From Latrodectus hesperus (Eukaryota > Arthropoda > Arachnida > Araneae > Theridiidae), in the NCBI GenBank assembly GCA_037975125.1, contig JAJQOW010000024.1, forward strand, positions 892,501 through 956,500: a stretch of 64,000 nt of DNA, written 5' to 3'. Shown here piece after piece: positions 14,172 through 29,513 of this stretch (position 1 is its first letter; each line of letters begins with the position of its first letter). The position numbers and the translations under genes are program-made. The notes beneath the pieces are model-generated. The model was not told the DNA's origin and did not search any database. It saw only the letters and a program-made list of their open reading frames with translations.

Positions 14172-14592
14172 AAATATTTATAAAATTAATCAAATATCAA
14201 ATAGAGAATAATAATAAATTTATAAAATTAATCAAATATCAAATGAAGAATAATCAAATATTAAATGGAGAATAATACATTGTGTGAAAATAAGAAATAT
14301 AGTAAACAGATGGAAAATATGTTCAATAGACAGTCCAAAAAAATATTTTTTCCAAAGGTTCACAGAATGAAAGGAAAATGGAACAAAATACCAACATAGC
14401 CAGCATGCCAAAAACAATAAAAAATATTTTAGACTGTCTATTGAACATATTTACTATCTGTGTACTATGTTTCGTATTTTCAATGTATTATTCTCTATTT
14501 AGTATTTGATTATTATTTTCCATATTATATTTGATTAATTTTATAAATTTATTATTATTCTTTATTTGGTATTCAATTAATTTTATAAAAAT
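14172..14592. mobile_element. Long fold-back (inverted-repeat) element
   Basis: Two arms of roughly 175 bp face each other across a central loop of 60-90 bp. The left arm runs from TTTATAAAATTAATCAAATA through GAGAATAATACATTG and CAATAGACAGTC. The right arm read in reverse complement gives TTTATAAAATTAATTGAATA, GAGAATAATACATTG and CAATAGACAGTC in the same order. The left arm also holds an internal direct repeat (AAATTAATCAAATATCAAAT at 14183 and 14225). Mismatches and small indels are spread along the arms. There is no coding capacity. It fits a fold-back or MITE-like DNA element; no certain target-site duplication was seen. Confidence 0.75.
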
Positions 14593-14745
14593 TTGCTATT
14601 AATTACATTTTAGTAATTTTATTTAAGCTGCTTTTGCGCTGAATGTATTGAAGCATAAGAATTTTATATCTATATTCTTGTATTTTTCAATTTCTATTTC
14701 TATTCTTGTACTTTTCAATTTTTGCCTATTATATTTGAAATCAAG

Positions 14746-16433
<1,688 letters not shown>

Positions 16434-16543
16434 CTACTGTTTAAAGTACCAATTTCGATCCACTTCAAAAAATATATACCCCAAGTGGGTTTTGTAACCA
16501 CGAACCAACCAAAGATCTGACTGCTAATCATTTGGTTGCCGGA
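16434..16543 (-). mobile_element. SINE family B copy (minus), decayed
   Basis: On the minus strand: CCGGCAACCAAATGATTAGC (A-box region), GGTTCGTGGTTACAAAACCC (decayed B box), CTTGGGGTATAT, then GTGGATCGAAATTGG and CTTTAAACAGTAG. Each piece matches the 30764-30931 copy in order. The B box has lost the GTTCGAATCC core, so this copy is very unlikely to be transcribed from its own promoter. Confidence 0.65.
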
Positions 16544-17595
16544 TCAATATCTATACAAGGGAAAAGAACAAAGTCATAATGATAGTATTGGATTTAAAAT
16601 TTCTAAAGTTAACAGGCCATATTGTATCTTGAAACAGAGTGAAATTTATGTTTTCAATAAATATTGCTTTTAAATTTGTGGTTTTTATTTAACTTTTCTG
16701 TGGAGAAATTTATTTGACTACAATACACGATTTTATTCGATACAACTTTAACAACGTTTAAAGGGAATTCTGAACAACTGAAACAGCTGTTTTTAAAGTG
16801 AATTCTAAACAAAACAAATAAAACTTTATTCGTGGTTTGACTTACAGTGAGCATGCGATAATACTTAAGAATCCGAACTAAAAATGTTTCACTTTCAGCT
16901 ACCATTTTATTCTAACAAACCATATTCAAAGATAACTTTTTTGAAGAAAATCATGTATTTTAATAAATTATATTCAAATATAAAAATTTTGTAAAAAACC
17001 TAATTTTTTTTAACATAGAACTCGAAATAAGTGTCAGAAATCCAAAAAATGTTTCTTAAAAAAAAAAAAAAAAGACATTATTCACAATATAACCCCAATA
17101 GCAGGGAAATATTTTACTTACAATAGATAGCAAACCAATTTAAAACAGAGCCATTAACATAATACAATAAGTCTTTTTTCATCGGAGCATTTTTAAAACA
17201 AGATATCCTGATAGCAAAAACCGAATGTTCTTAAAGTTAAATTCGCGACGAGTTAACACATTTAAAAAAAATCGGAAAAATGAGATTGAATTTGAAATAA
17301 TCATTTCAATGTATATCAGCAAGATAAATATATTCAAAAAAAGATTATGAATGACTTTTTTTCAAATATTTTAATAAATCCTTTGGTATGTGCATTCAAA
17401 ATAAGGAAGATGTTATGAAACATTCAAAACTATTCAAGAAAAATAAAGTTTTGTTAATTGGTATTCGGAGAGAAAGTAATTCAAAAGAATTAAGAATATG
17501 TTGAATATGATGCAATAAAAAAGTTAAATTTCAGCAATTGTCTCTTAAAAAGTATGAATTTTTAAACATTGATGTTATCTGAAACAGGTGTCGTA
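16544..17595. other. Unannotated A+T-rich DNA
   Basis: An A16 run occurs at 17058-17073. No other structure was recognised, and short minus-strand frames here carry no motifs. Confidence 0.55.
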
Positions 17596-18027
17596 ACGTG
17601 TTAGAATTTCTGTAGTCACCTAGTTGGTTAGAGCATCGTTCTATTCGTCGGAAGGTAGTGAAATTGAATCCCAACCCAAAATTTGTTGTATATCCTAAAG
17701 GAAGATGGGACACTTAAAACATGTCGCGTTGTCCGCAATGTCCTCCAAATGAAATAATACCACTAGAAGTGGTAAGACAAGTTTGAGAGGCTTTGGTTAC
17801 TCACTGCTTTTAAATTATGAAGACCCACAAACATGCTCAGCTAAATGCTTTTCAGGCTTGAGGCAAAATCAGGTTTTAATCTTTGGTGCATCAGGATTAG
17901 GAATCTTATGAAGCAGCAACTCACACACTTCATCATGACTCGTCGTCGATTTGAAAACGCTCAGGTTCATGGACTTGAAGTTTTTGTACATCAGGTGGGA
18001 TAAGAAACAACACAGTGATACAGCCTA
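17596..18027 (+). mobile_element. tRNA-headed SINE with LINE-like 3' tail
   Basis: The head shows CACCTAGTTGGTTAGAGCATC (A-box-like) and, about 40 bp on, GTGAAATTGAATCCC (decayed B box). A body of about 300 bp follows. The last 75 bp, GTTCATGGACTTGAAG...CATCAGGTGGGATAAGAAACAACA, resembles the 3' end of the LINE near 7271-7330 (CTCATGGACCTGGTTTGACG...GGAGGGATAAGCCACAACACA). SINEs that share a 3' tail with a partner LINE are a known arrangement, in which the LINE reverse transcriptase recognises the shared tail. That partnership is inference here. Alternatively, two unrelated relics lie side by side. Confidence 0.5.
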
Positions 18028-18428
18028 ATTTAGGAATTAAAAATTTAAAATGAATCAAAATAATACATGACCAATTTTTTAAGAATATTTTTCAAAAAAT
18101 GAATAACTTAAATAAAAATTACATTTATAAAAATTATGATGTACCAAGTGAAAATAAAAAAATTTAGGAGTCAAATAAGAATATTTAAATGAAGTTATCG
18201 GACATAAAATACAATAAAGTAAGAGGGAAAAATGCGTGATTTGTAAACAAAATATGTCTGGTCCATTTTTTGTGAGAAATGCTTTTGTTGACTTTTTTCC
18301 TTTATGCATATAAAAGCTCTTATTGTAGAATGTCTTAAGACCTTTTAAAACCATAAAAAGCTCTGCTTTAGAGGTTTAATATCATTATTTTCTATTGCTT
18401 TACTATCTTTGGTATAAAATTATACTAG
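18028..18428. other. Unannotated A+T-rich DNA
   Basis: It contains a 91-codon minus frame (18079-18354) rich in Phe, Tyr and Lys, as expected from chance in this base composition. No motif seen. Confidence 0.5.
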
Positions 18429-19010
18429 TGATAAATTTTTATTTACTCTTTTACACATTCATCTCAAATAATCTCAGTGTATTTATCTAGCGCAACATTT
18501 TTGAGGATTATTAGTTTTTACCTCTCTCTCTCTCTTAAAATTTAAACGCATATATAAATATATTTGAAATTTTATAATAATAACTTTTAAAATACAAAAA
18601 TTGCATACTTTCAGGGAAAAAATTGATTCGTTATTTATTTAAACATTTATAATGTTTAAGTTATTTTGACTGAACCTAGAATTTTTAAATATCTAAATTA
18701 AATTTAGTCTGTTTTACATTCATATAAATATTTTGATGTATAAGTTTGTATCTACTCTTTTAAACATTCCTCTCAAACTGACTATTTATTATGTATTTAT
18801 CAAGAGCAACTTTTTTGAAGAATAGGAAAGATTTGTCTGAAAAGTTCAAAACGTATCAATGGAATGCAATTTTAGAATAATAGCCTTTAATTTTCAAAAG
18901 CTCCATAAAAAGTTTTTCTTAACAATTAGAAAAATTGAGTATATTAAGTGTGCCCAGAATCTTTTAATCGTCAAATTGAAATCACACAAACTATTTTACA
19001 TGTATCGTAA
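18429..19010 (+). repeat. Old tandem duplication, two units of ~306 bp and ~275 bp
   Basis: The second unit starts near 18735. Paired words in order: ACTCTTTTACACATTCATCTCAAA/ACTCTTTTAAACATTCCTCTCAAA; GTATTTATCTAGCGCAAC/GTATTTATCAAGAGCAAC; TTTTTGAGGAT/TTTTTGAAGAAT; AACCTAGAATTTTTAAAT/TGCCCAGAATCTTTTAAT; and CTGTTTTACATTCAT/CTATTTTACATGTAT. A (CT)n stretch near 18522 is present only in the first unit. No coding potential. Confidence 0.6.
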
Positions 19011-19556
19011 CAAACTAATTCAATTTTGAAAAAAATGCCTAATGAATCACAATAAGAGAAAGCGGTATATATTATCATTCAATTTAACAAACATTGATAA
19101 GCTAACATCATTAAAAGTCCAATATACAGGTTCATTAAACTCCAATTATTAACAACTACAAATCATTTTAATTTAAATAAAATGTAAAAATTTAGAATAA
19201 ACTAAGCGGATTGTTTTCATTAAAATAAATTATTTTGAATAGAAGATGAAACATACCTTAATCCCATTATTCTTACATAGAAATAAATTATTTCCACAAT
19301 TGTTTTGCAAAAATACTTTTCAAAAGTTTTTAAGAGTTGATGAAAATTTGTCTTAAAAATTTAGATATGCTATGAATTATGGTTGCAGATAAATTTCTTT
19401 ATTTGAGTTTTATTCTAGCAATTAAAAATTATTAAGGAACTTTTGAGATCACTAATAAGTTACTATGTTATGTGTGTTATGACTTTAAGATTCAATACCA
19501 AAACGAGTTTAATACAAAAGTTAAGAAAATAATAAAAAAATTTTTATGTTATGTTA
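19011..19556. other. Unannotated A+T-rich DNA
   Basis: No structure recognised between the tandem duplication and the following palindrome. Confidence 0.55.
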
Positions 19557-19615
19557 AAATACATTCATTGCAATATATCAATATATTTTATTGATATATT
19601 GCAATGAATGTATTT
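19557..19615. repeat. Perfect palindrome, 27-bp arms, 5-nt loop
   Basis: AAATACATTCATTGCAATAT is the outer part of the left arm (19557-19583). The right arm (19589-19615) is its exact reverse complement. The loop is TATTT. It is capable of extruding a cruciform or forming an RNA hairpin. Confidence 0.97.
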
Positions 19616-21170
19616 TTCCTGCAAGATATTGTCAGGATGCTTCCTACTCATGATACTTGAAAATTTTTGCAGAAATATAATGTGTATGTTTGGAATTTAC
19701 ATTAAAGATGAATAAGAGATATATATTTTTAAATATTATTTAAAGGATTTACCTCACAATTGATGAATGGTTAAGGAGTTATTCAATACACTCTTTAAAA
19801 AATTATTTTAAAATATTAAATATGTAAAGTACAATTCTTGTAATCAAACGTTTTCGTAAGTGAAATGAAAACTTTTTGCCAAATATAGGTTAATCAATAC
19901 AAAAGAAAATTGTACATACCTACCAATAACATTCTTAAATAAACACCAAATCTATTTATAGCATTTGACTGTCATTTCAGATTTTTTCGTCGTGTTTCCA
20001 TGGTGCTATTTCTTCTTTTAACTTAGCATGTTTGTTTGAATGACCATTTCATTCGAAATTTGACCGAAAGTCTTTTCTGCTTGAATGCATGTGTAGAGTA
20101 TAAGGACAAGAAGCACACACACACACATATTGAAGAATGCACTAAACTATTATCTTATGGTTCTATTGTTCTTAAGTAGTTGGAAGTAATTTCAATACTA
20201 ATGGGATAGTGTTTAAATGTCTGACGTTTGTATAAATAATTAAATTTAAATCATTTTTTAAAATGCAAGACCAAATTTACATTAATATGTTTGGTAAAAA
20301 TCGCATTTTTGAATATGTGGTCCACTCCTCACCAGGTATTTTCTTCTAAGTGTTTGAAAAGAAGATTATTTAAAATAAATTTATTTCCAGAAATGTAAAT
20401 TTTCCTGAGCATCAATTTTTGATTGTATAAGGATTGTTTTAGACATTCCAGGATTATTAGACCAAGTGGATAACTAAACAGTTTAATTTAGGGACTTTTA
20501 AACTTAACTGCGTGAATTCGTTTCAGAAAACATTTTGTTATAGATAATGATTCGGATTCACTCGTTTCAAGAGAGGAAACCCGAAAAACTCTTATGTATC
20601 TCACCTTAAAATATGATCACGCAGAAAAGAGAAATGCAGTTTCTATCTTGTGTTGTTCTTCAAACGTTATAATTTAATTCGTAATTATTTACAATTAGAA
20701 GAGAGGTAATGTCCATAAACCATTTCAACTGTAGCAAACATCCTTTAGTTTGCTGATCAGTTTGGAAATCCATCATTGTTATGCTGAAAAAGGACATTAC
20801 CACTTAACATTCTAGAAAAAGCTGTATGTATTGGTTATTAATATTAGATTTTGCCATATTCTTTACCAGGAAAAAAAGTCCTCTCAATTAGTAATAAGCA
20901 ATATTAATTTTTTTAATAGTCCCTAGTTCAATTACTCCAATACTTGTGCGAGCAACCACTACCTAGTCCTGTAACTGGAATAATTTTTTCCTCTGAGAAA
21001 TTAAATTTTTCTCAATAATTACTTTTGAAAAGTAACTGTTGCTATTTTGTGGCATATTTTTCTTTTGAATTTACTCTGAGATATAAAGTACATGCTACAT
21101 TTGATTGCTTACAATTAGTTACACTTATTTAATTATTTTTTTATATTTCTCTCATACATTTTTCTCAAAT
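19616..21170. other. Unannotated stretch with a short CA repeat
   Basis: (CA)7 lies at about 20114-20127. No frame or repeat family was recognised. Confidence 0.55.
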
Positions 21171-21196
21171 TTTATTTATTTATTTATTTATTTTTT
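21171..21196. repeat. (TTTA)n microsatellite
   Basis: About six TTTA units, with a shorter related run near 21250-21262. Confidence 0.95.
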
Positions 21197-21934
21197 GAAT
21201 TTACTGTCCTATAGTTCTGTCTGCTTTAGTAAAATTCGTTGCAATTATTTTATTTATTTATTCATATTGTACGGGTGTCTTCTTTTCTGAAGTATTGGAA
21301 ATTGATCGTTATTTACATTCTAATTATATTAAAATCGATATTTGAAATGCAAATCAAAGCCAAAAAGAATTAATATAGATTTCTTTCAAGGAAATTTATG
21401 AATCATGTATAGGTTTTTAAGAAATGCTTAGATAAAAAGTGTGTTTTTCATTAATAAATTTCAGCAAGGTTATCCATCATTCCCCAAATGTTGTATTCAT
21501 TGAATCATTAGATATGAATTTGGCTTAAGGTGTTTTTCATAAAGACAATTACCTCATAAGTTTAACTTACATATTTATTTGACTTTCTTTTTACTTAAAT
21601 TAATTAATTCAAATGCTAAAATAATTAGAAATTGTTTTTAAAATTCTAGTTTTGCAAGCTTTAAAATCATTTTATTCATTTTTGTTCTTATTTGAAATTA
21701 TCCAGTATCGCACAAATGCGGTTTTACGTTTACTAAGCTGAATAGTTAGGTATGTATCCTTTTCCATTAATTGATCTGTATTACGAAATTAAAAGATTTT
21801 ACACCAATCGATTCGAATTTTTATAAATCTAATTCAAGTTAATGCTGAAATAAATTCAAAAAAATGGATATTTTATTTCTTAACTTTGACCTTATAGACA
21901 GAAAAAACGGGGACTTATATTATTTCATCTTTGC
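21197..21934. other. Unannotated A+T-rich DNA
   Basis: Nothing recognised between the TTTA microsatellite and the following SINE-like unit. Confidence 0.55.
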
Positions 21935-22175
21935 GCTCCCAAAACCTAAGTTCGATTCTTGGGCTGAGTAATGTTGACTCAGTCTTAGATCCCTTCAGTG
22001 TGTCGATAAAGTTTAATATCAAGCATAATTTGCACTAACTAAGCGCTGGGAGTACTAACTGAAGCTGACCACCAATCCTGGAAATATATTTTGCATCCGA
22101 GGGACCTCGGTTAAGAAGACAGATATAAACTACATAGGCCCTAACCCCCTCGAAGTGTCTGTCATACCACTGTGT
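21935..22175 (+). mobile_element. tRNA-derived SINE-like repeat, family D
   Basis: A B-box-like AAGTTCGATTCTTGG at 21950 is followed by a G+C-richer body with CAGTCTTAGATCCCTTCAGT, GTCGATAAAGTT, AAGCGCTGGGAGT, CTGACCACCAATCCTGGAA, CGAGGGACCTCGG, AAGAAGACAGATATAAAC and CCTAACCCCCTCGAAGTG. From memory this order of words is that of an abundant spider SINE family. No A box survives and no target-site duplication was found. A single copy is present in this window. Confidence 0.55.
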
Positions 22176-22353
22176 TTAGTAGAATTTTAATTATTTAAAA
22201 AAAACTTTGTGTTTGCATATTTGACATGTTTCTCTTAATTCACATATTTCTAACTCAAATATTTCAAATTTTTATATTTTCCATGAAAAATACAGTTTTT
22301 ATCATCTAGGTGATACGATATCAAACTATTAAATCAAGTAATATAAAGACTGT

Positions 22354-22413
22354 ATTTCTCATAAAAATACTCATAAAATTTTATTTAATTTTATGAGCAT
22401 TTTTATGAGAAAT
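22354..22413. repeat. Near-perfect palindrome, 27-bp arms, 6-nt loop
   Basis: The left arm (22354-22380) starts ATTTCTCATAAAAATA. The right arm (22387-22413) is its complement except for one C/T position. The loop is TTATTT. A partial third copy of the arm end, AATTTCTCAT, occurs at 22442-22451. Confidence 0.95.
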
Positions 22414-22451
22414 TATAAAATTTTTATTTAATTATAAAATTTTAATTTCTC

Positions 22452-22764
22452 ATGAAATTCTAAATTATTTGATATAAATTTCGAATCAATAAAACACAAC
22501 TAAACTTGCCTAATTCTAAGTAAATTAAAAAGAAAATACACTTGTACATGCAGAATGTTTTGATAAAAGACTTTGAATGGTAAAAAAACTTAAGATTTAA
22601 AAATATTTCTTAAGATAAGAAAGGAACAAATAAAAATAAATTAATAGGAAATCTAATTTTTTTCTTTTTTTTTTGTGTGTGCATTTGTATGTGTGTGAAA
22701 AACCATTGTCATATAAGAAAGGTTTGATACCCTGCTGTTTTTATTTACGAAAATAAAACTCATT

Positions 22765-22768
<4 letters not shown>
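22452..22768. other. Unannotated stretch with T and TG tracts
   Basis: T-rich and GTGTGTG tracts lie around 22660-22700. Nothing else recognised. Confidence 0.55.

Positions 22769-22856
<88 letters not shown>
22769..22856. repeat. (TA)n microsatellite, 88 bp
   Basis: An uninterrupted TA run. Confidence 0.98.
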
Positions 22857-22858
<2 letters not shown>

Positions 22859-25800
22859 TATTTAAATAAATGGCTATGAAAAACTTTTCAAATGAGAATG
22901 AATTACAGATACTTATTTTATGCATACAATTTTTTTAGCATGCATTATTTGAATAAACCTTTTAATAATACTTTTAATGATAATTTAATGGTATGCCTTT
23001 AATAATGATATATATTTGTTATACCTATTTTCAAAAATTAGTAAATACGTAGTTTCAAAAGGGAAACTTATTTACTTAATAGATATGTCAAGTGATAAAT
23101 TAAAAAAATATGAGTGTGTGTTAAAAATTAAATCAATAAAAAGGCTTATATCCCTACATTTCTAAAAGTCATTGAATAACCAGTTCTTATGATTCAATAA
23201 ACATTAGTCTTATAACTAACAGAAATTTGAACCTATTTTTATTATCTTTGGGGTAGGTTAATCACCAAGATCTGATAAATTGTATACGGTATCGTGCGCC
23301 ATTCCTATTACAGTACAGTTAATCGTTCACGCCTCTTTGAAATTAAATAGCTATAAGATGGAACTAATGCTCCAGAGTCATTCCATACCGTTCAAATCGG
23401 AATCTGAAACAAACTAAGCAAGCTTTACCACGGGATCAGTTTCAGCAGGATGCAACTTGCATGATATATATAAGTAGAAGTATCGCTGTATGACAGTAAA
23501 GGATCAGCCTCAAACTTTTTTTTAAACGTCGGAAGCATACTCTTGCCTTAAATTTATTCGAATGTAATTGAAATCCTCTATTCAACAAATGCAAACAACG
23601 GTTTAAACCCATACTAAGATAAACAGATGCAAAATAATAGCTGTAGTTACCGAATTTTATGATTGAAACAGTAAATTCCGGTGAATAATGTTCATCAGGA
23701 ATTTGCCAAATTCTTACAGACCTATTAGAGATCCAGATCTAGGTATTACGTCTCATCACTCCACATAACATTCTATCATTTCTCTAATCTAGTTAAGTTT
23801 TTACAGAAATCCAAGACATCCAAGTGATCATGGGAGTAAATTTTTTTTCACTGGTCCTAGATCACCCTGTTCTAAATCGATAATCTTGTCTTTTGAATCT
23901 GTACCTAGGCTGAGAAATATACCTACCTAACATGTTCGTCAGTTGTTACACCTCTAGATTATCCGGTCTCGATCTATTAAATTCTTAGGCAAAATAGTGA
24001 TACTTCAGTATTTTCAGGTGTTTCCTTATGATTGTAATATCAATAGCTGTAGGCGAATGTGTGTACAATTTTAACTACAAAGACATCTCTCTGACCAAAA
24101 GTCCAAGCTTACAAGAATATACAAACAGCTTTCAAATGCATTTAACTCCTGCCTTTAATTCATGGTGACACAGCATAATTGTTTTATCCTCCAGCGTTAA
24201 TGTGATTATTCATTTCAGTAAGGCTGTTCATTAAAGCCATTATCAGTGGTGTGTAATGATGATATACTATGAGCAAATGCATAAAGTAAAATAAAGTCCG
24301 GTGAATATTGGTTACATAGCACAATATCCCGCAGCAAAATCTATGGTACTTATGTATAATCCCGTCTACTATTTTCGCCATAAAAATATGTCATCAAAAT
24401 TTTCAAATTTTAATTATATAATAAAAATTAAATTATTAGTGATCAAAAACTTCTGAAAGGTAAAATATTCTAAGAAATTTATTGAAAAGAATCAAATTCT
24501 AAAGATAAAGTAAGAAGTTTTAATAAGCAAGTATATTAAATATTCACATAAAATTCCCTTTATTTTCATAATTTAAAAATATGTAAAATAAATCAACTTA
24601 AATATATAAGACTATTGACTCTTTGCAATAATTGTAATTTGACTTAATATAATCAATCTCGCTGATTATATTAAAAAATCTGAATTCTGAGTATTCTAAG
24701 CCAAACTACTTCAAGAATAATTTTGGACGATCATATCCTATATACGTTTTAGACATCGTTTCATATTTATATCATTGGTATCAAAATCATAATTGACGAA
24801 ACAAGTTCATATTCATTGAAGTCTCTGTTTGTCAAATACCGTGAAATATTTATTTGCTTTTGAAATTTATAATTCCTAACAAACTGGACTTTTGTTGAAA
24901 TTTCACGAAAGTATTTAAGTTCTCATAAACTTTTACTATTTTCAGATGAATGGAGTACAAGGATATGAGAAATTACTTAATAACAATAGAAAAAGTATGC
25001 AAAAGAAAATTAAGAGGAAATTTATCGTTTCAAAAGAATATTTATCGTTTTTGATATAAATTTCCAATTCATTCATTGTAATATCTGAACGTTGGGCAAA
25101 TTTGTTTAACGTGGTTTAGTAGAAATTTTGACCCAGTTTTTTGCAGCAATTTTCATATCATTGTGTGGAAAAAAAGTCATGCACTATTCACTGTGAGGTA
25201 GTGGCTACCTTTACCGAGTTGGAAGTTATAGTTGTTTTTTGTATGTAAATCTTATCTGTGGCGTGCTTGAGAATTTTCCAGGTTTTCTGCCTGATGATGC
25301 CTGAATGCAACAAGCAATTTATAACATGTTTTCCTAGATGCCTATAATACGCATTGAATGTGGGGATCTTACAGCAGAGATTATATTTTGGATACAATTT
25401 TTTAGAAATAGATATGTAAACCTACATGAATAAATAATGTGTTTGTGTGGTGATTTACATATTTCTTTTTTATTAATTTCATAATCTATAATATTTTCAG
25501 TGAATTCCATGATGGTATTTCACATTGTATATGCATATTAGAAAATTTTCAAAAAGTTTATCATTTATAAGAAATCAGTTTTGTTTTCTTATTTTCTTGC
25601 CTTCTACATCGCAAGAAATATTCAAATGCAATAGATTAACAGTGAAATAAAATAATTCTTATAATTTAACGATTCACACAATGAAATACTTCTAGCTGTC
25701 ATAATTTACATTCTACAGGAGAATAACTTCTGTTGAGTTCTTGTGTGGTTCAATAAGTTACTTTAGTAATTAAATCTATTTGAAAAGCAAATGCTATGAT

Positions 25801-26844
25801 TTAAATATGAAAAGTAATGGTAAATAAGTCTATCCTTATAATAGTTTAATCTCAACAAATCTTTCACAGAATAGTTAATAGAATGATTAACCATAATTTC
25901 ATTTATAAAAGAACCTTTAAGTAACAAGGATTTTATCTTTAGCGCAGCTTGAATTTTATAATATATTTCTTACATTCCGTAAGGTTTATAATTAATTAAA
26001 TTTATTTGAAAAAATAAATATTTTGATTTAATCATAAATTAAAGATAAATTTTTTTTAACCTTTATAATTTCTAAGCCTGAATAATCTCAGCAAATATTA
26101 GCTGAATAATTAATTGCGTAATAGGTCGAAGGAAACATTACATTAAATTTATACAAAAATTCTCCCAAAATTAAAATTATAATATATGATTAATTTAAAA
26201 GTAAATCAAGCTCTGCCAACAAAAACTGATGCTCTGAAAGTTGTACTGATGTACATTTGATGTTATGAAACGATGTTTTATTTATAAGACATAGTCTTTA
26301 TAAATTCCAAATCAATTTCAGTATATTTTTCTTCATTCAGTTGATGATATAATTAAGAAGAATTCAGATACATAAATGAAGGTTAAATAAAGCTACAGAT
26401 CTTATTCATCTACAAAATAATATTTCACTAGAAGGAAAATTGATAATATTATTGTTGCACTAAACAATATTTGACAGTTGTGATTAACATCATTTATTTC
26501 AGTATCAAATTGTAAATTCTGTTAATGCATGGAAATTATGTATATTGTTTAAAAGGCTTAATTGATAACTACTAATAATTGAATGTTAAAGCAATGTAAA
26601 TGAATTTGATAAGAAGATACATCTCCTTAATTTTAAGTGGCCAGACATAATCGTAAGTACCATTAGTAATTTCCACTGCCTCTGCTGGTGTTACAGGTTT
26701 GATCAACCTCAATTTCAAATTTATCTTACTTATTAATATATTGACGCTCTGAAAATATAGAAATTGCTTACATTAAAGTATATTCAGGATTAAAAATTTG
26801 TTATTTTTGTAATTTTAAACATGTACAAAAGCTATCTTTGGGCT
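22857..26844. other. 4-kb gene-poor stretch
   Basis: G+C is a little higher at 23280-24380, suggesting an old repeat or unique sequence of unknown origin. A perfect 12-bp hairpin (TTAATATAATCA at 24644-24655 with its complement at 24663-24674) is present. At 25188-25397 (minus) a 69-codon frame has a balanced composition and possible splice sites, but no family is recognised. No terminal or tandem repeat above 30 bp was noticed. Confidence 0.5.

Positions 26845-29224
<2,380 letters not shown>

Positions 29225-29287
<63 letters not shown>
29225..29287. repeat. (TA)n microsatellite, 63 bp
   Basis: A TA run with one TG interruption near its start. Confidence 0.97.
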
Positions 29288-29290
<3 letters not shown>

Positions 29291-29400
29291 AAATTTAAAA
29301 ATCCAATTACATTGTTTATCATCTACAAAAAATGTCAAAAACCAGCGTGAGTTAGAAAAGCAAAATTTATTTGGGAGGTTAATCATGTTTTGAAAGAATA

Positions 29401-29513
29401 GGTAATTAAATGGTTAGCCCGTTGTCTCTGAATTCAACAACTCGTGGGTTCGACATCTTTCTCGATACAGATGCTTGCAGTGCTTACAATTCCACTTTAA
29501 ACTGTAAATATTA
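29401..29513 (+). mobile_element. SINE family B copy (plus)
   Basis: AATTAAATGGTTAGCCCG (A-box region) and CTCGTGGGTTCGACATC (B box with one change) are followed by TCGATACAGATGCTTGCAGTG, TTACAATTCC and CTTTAAACTGTAAAT. The order matches the minus-strand copies at 30764-30931 and 16434-16543. The 3' part beyond 29513 is unclear, and no target-site duplication was found. Confidence 0.65.

Noticed and set aside
23280..23520. LTR retrotransposon end (TATATATAAG followed by a moderately G+C-rich segment)
   Set aside because: No second LTR, primer-binding site, polypurine tract or gag/pol frame was found nearby.
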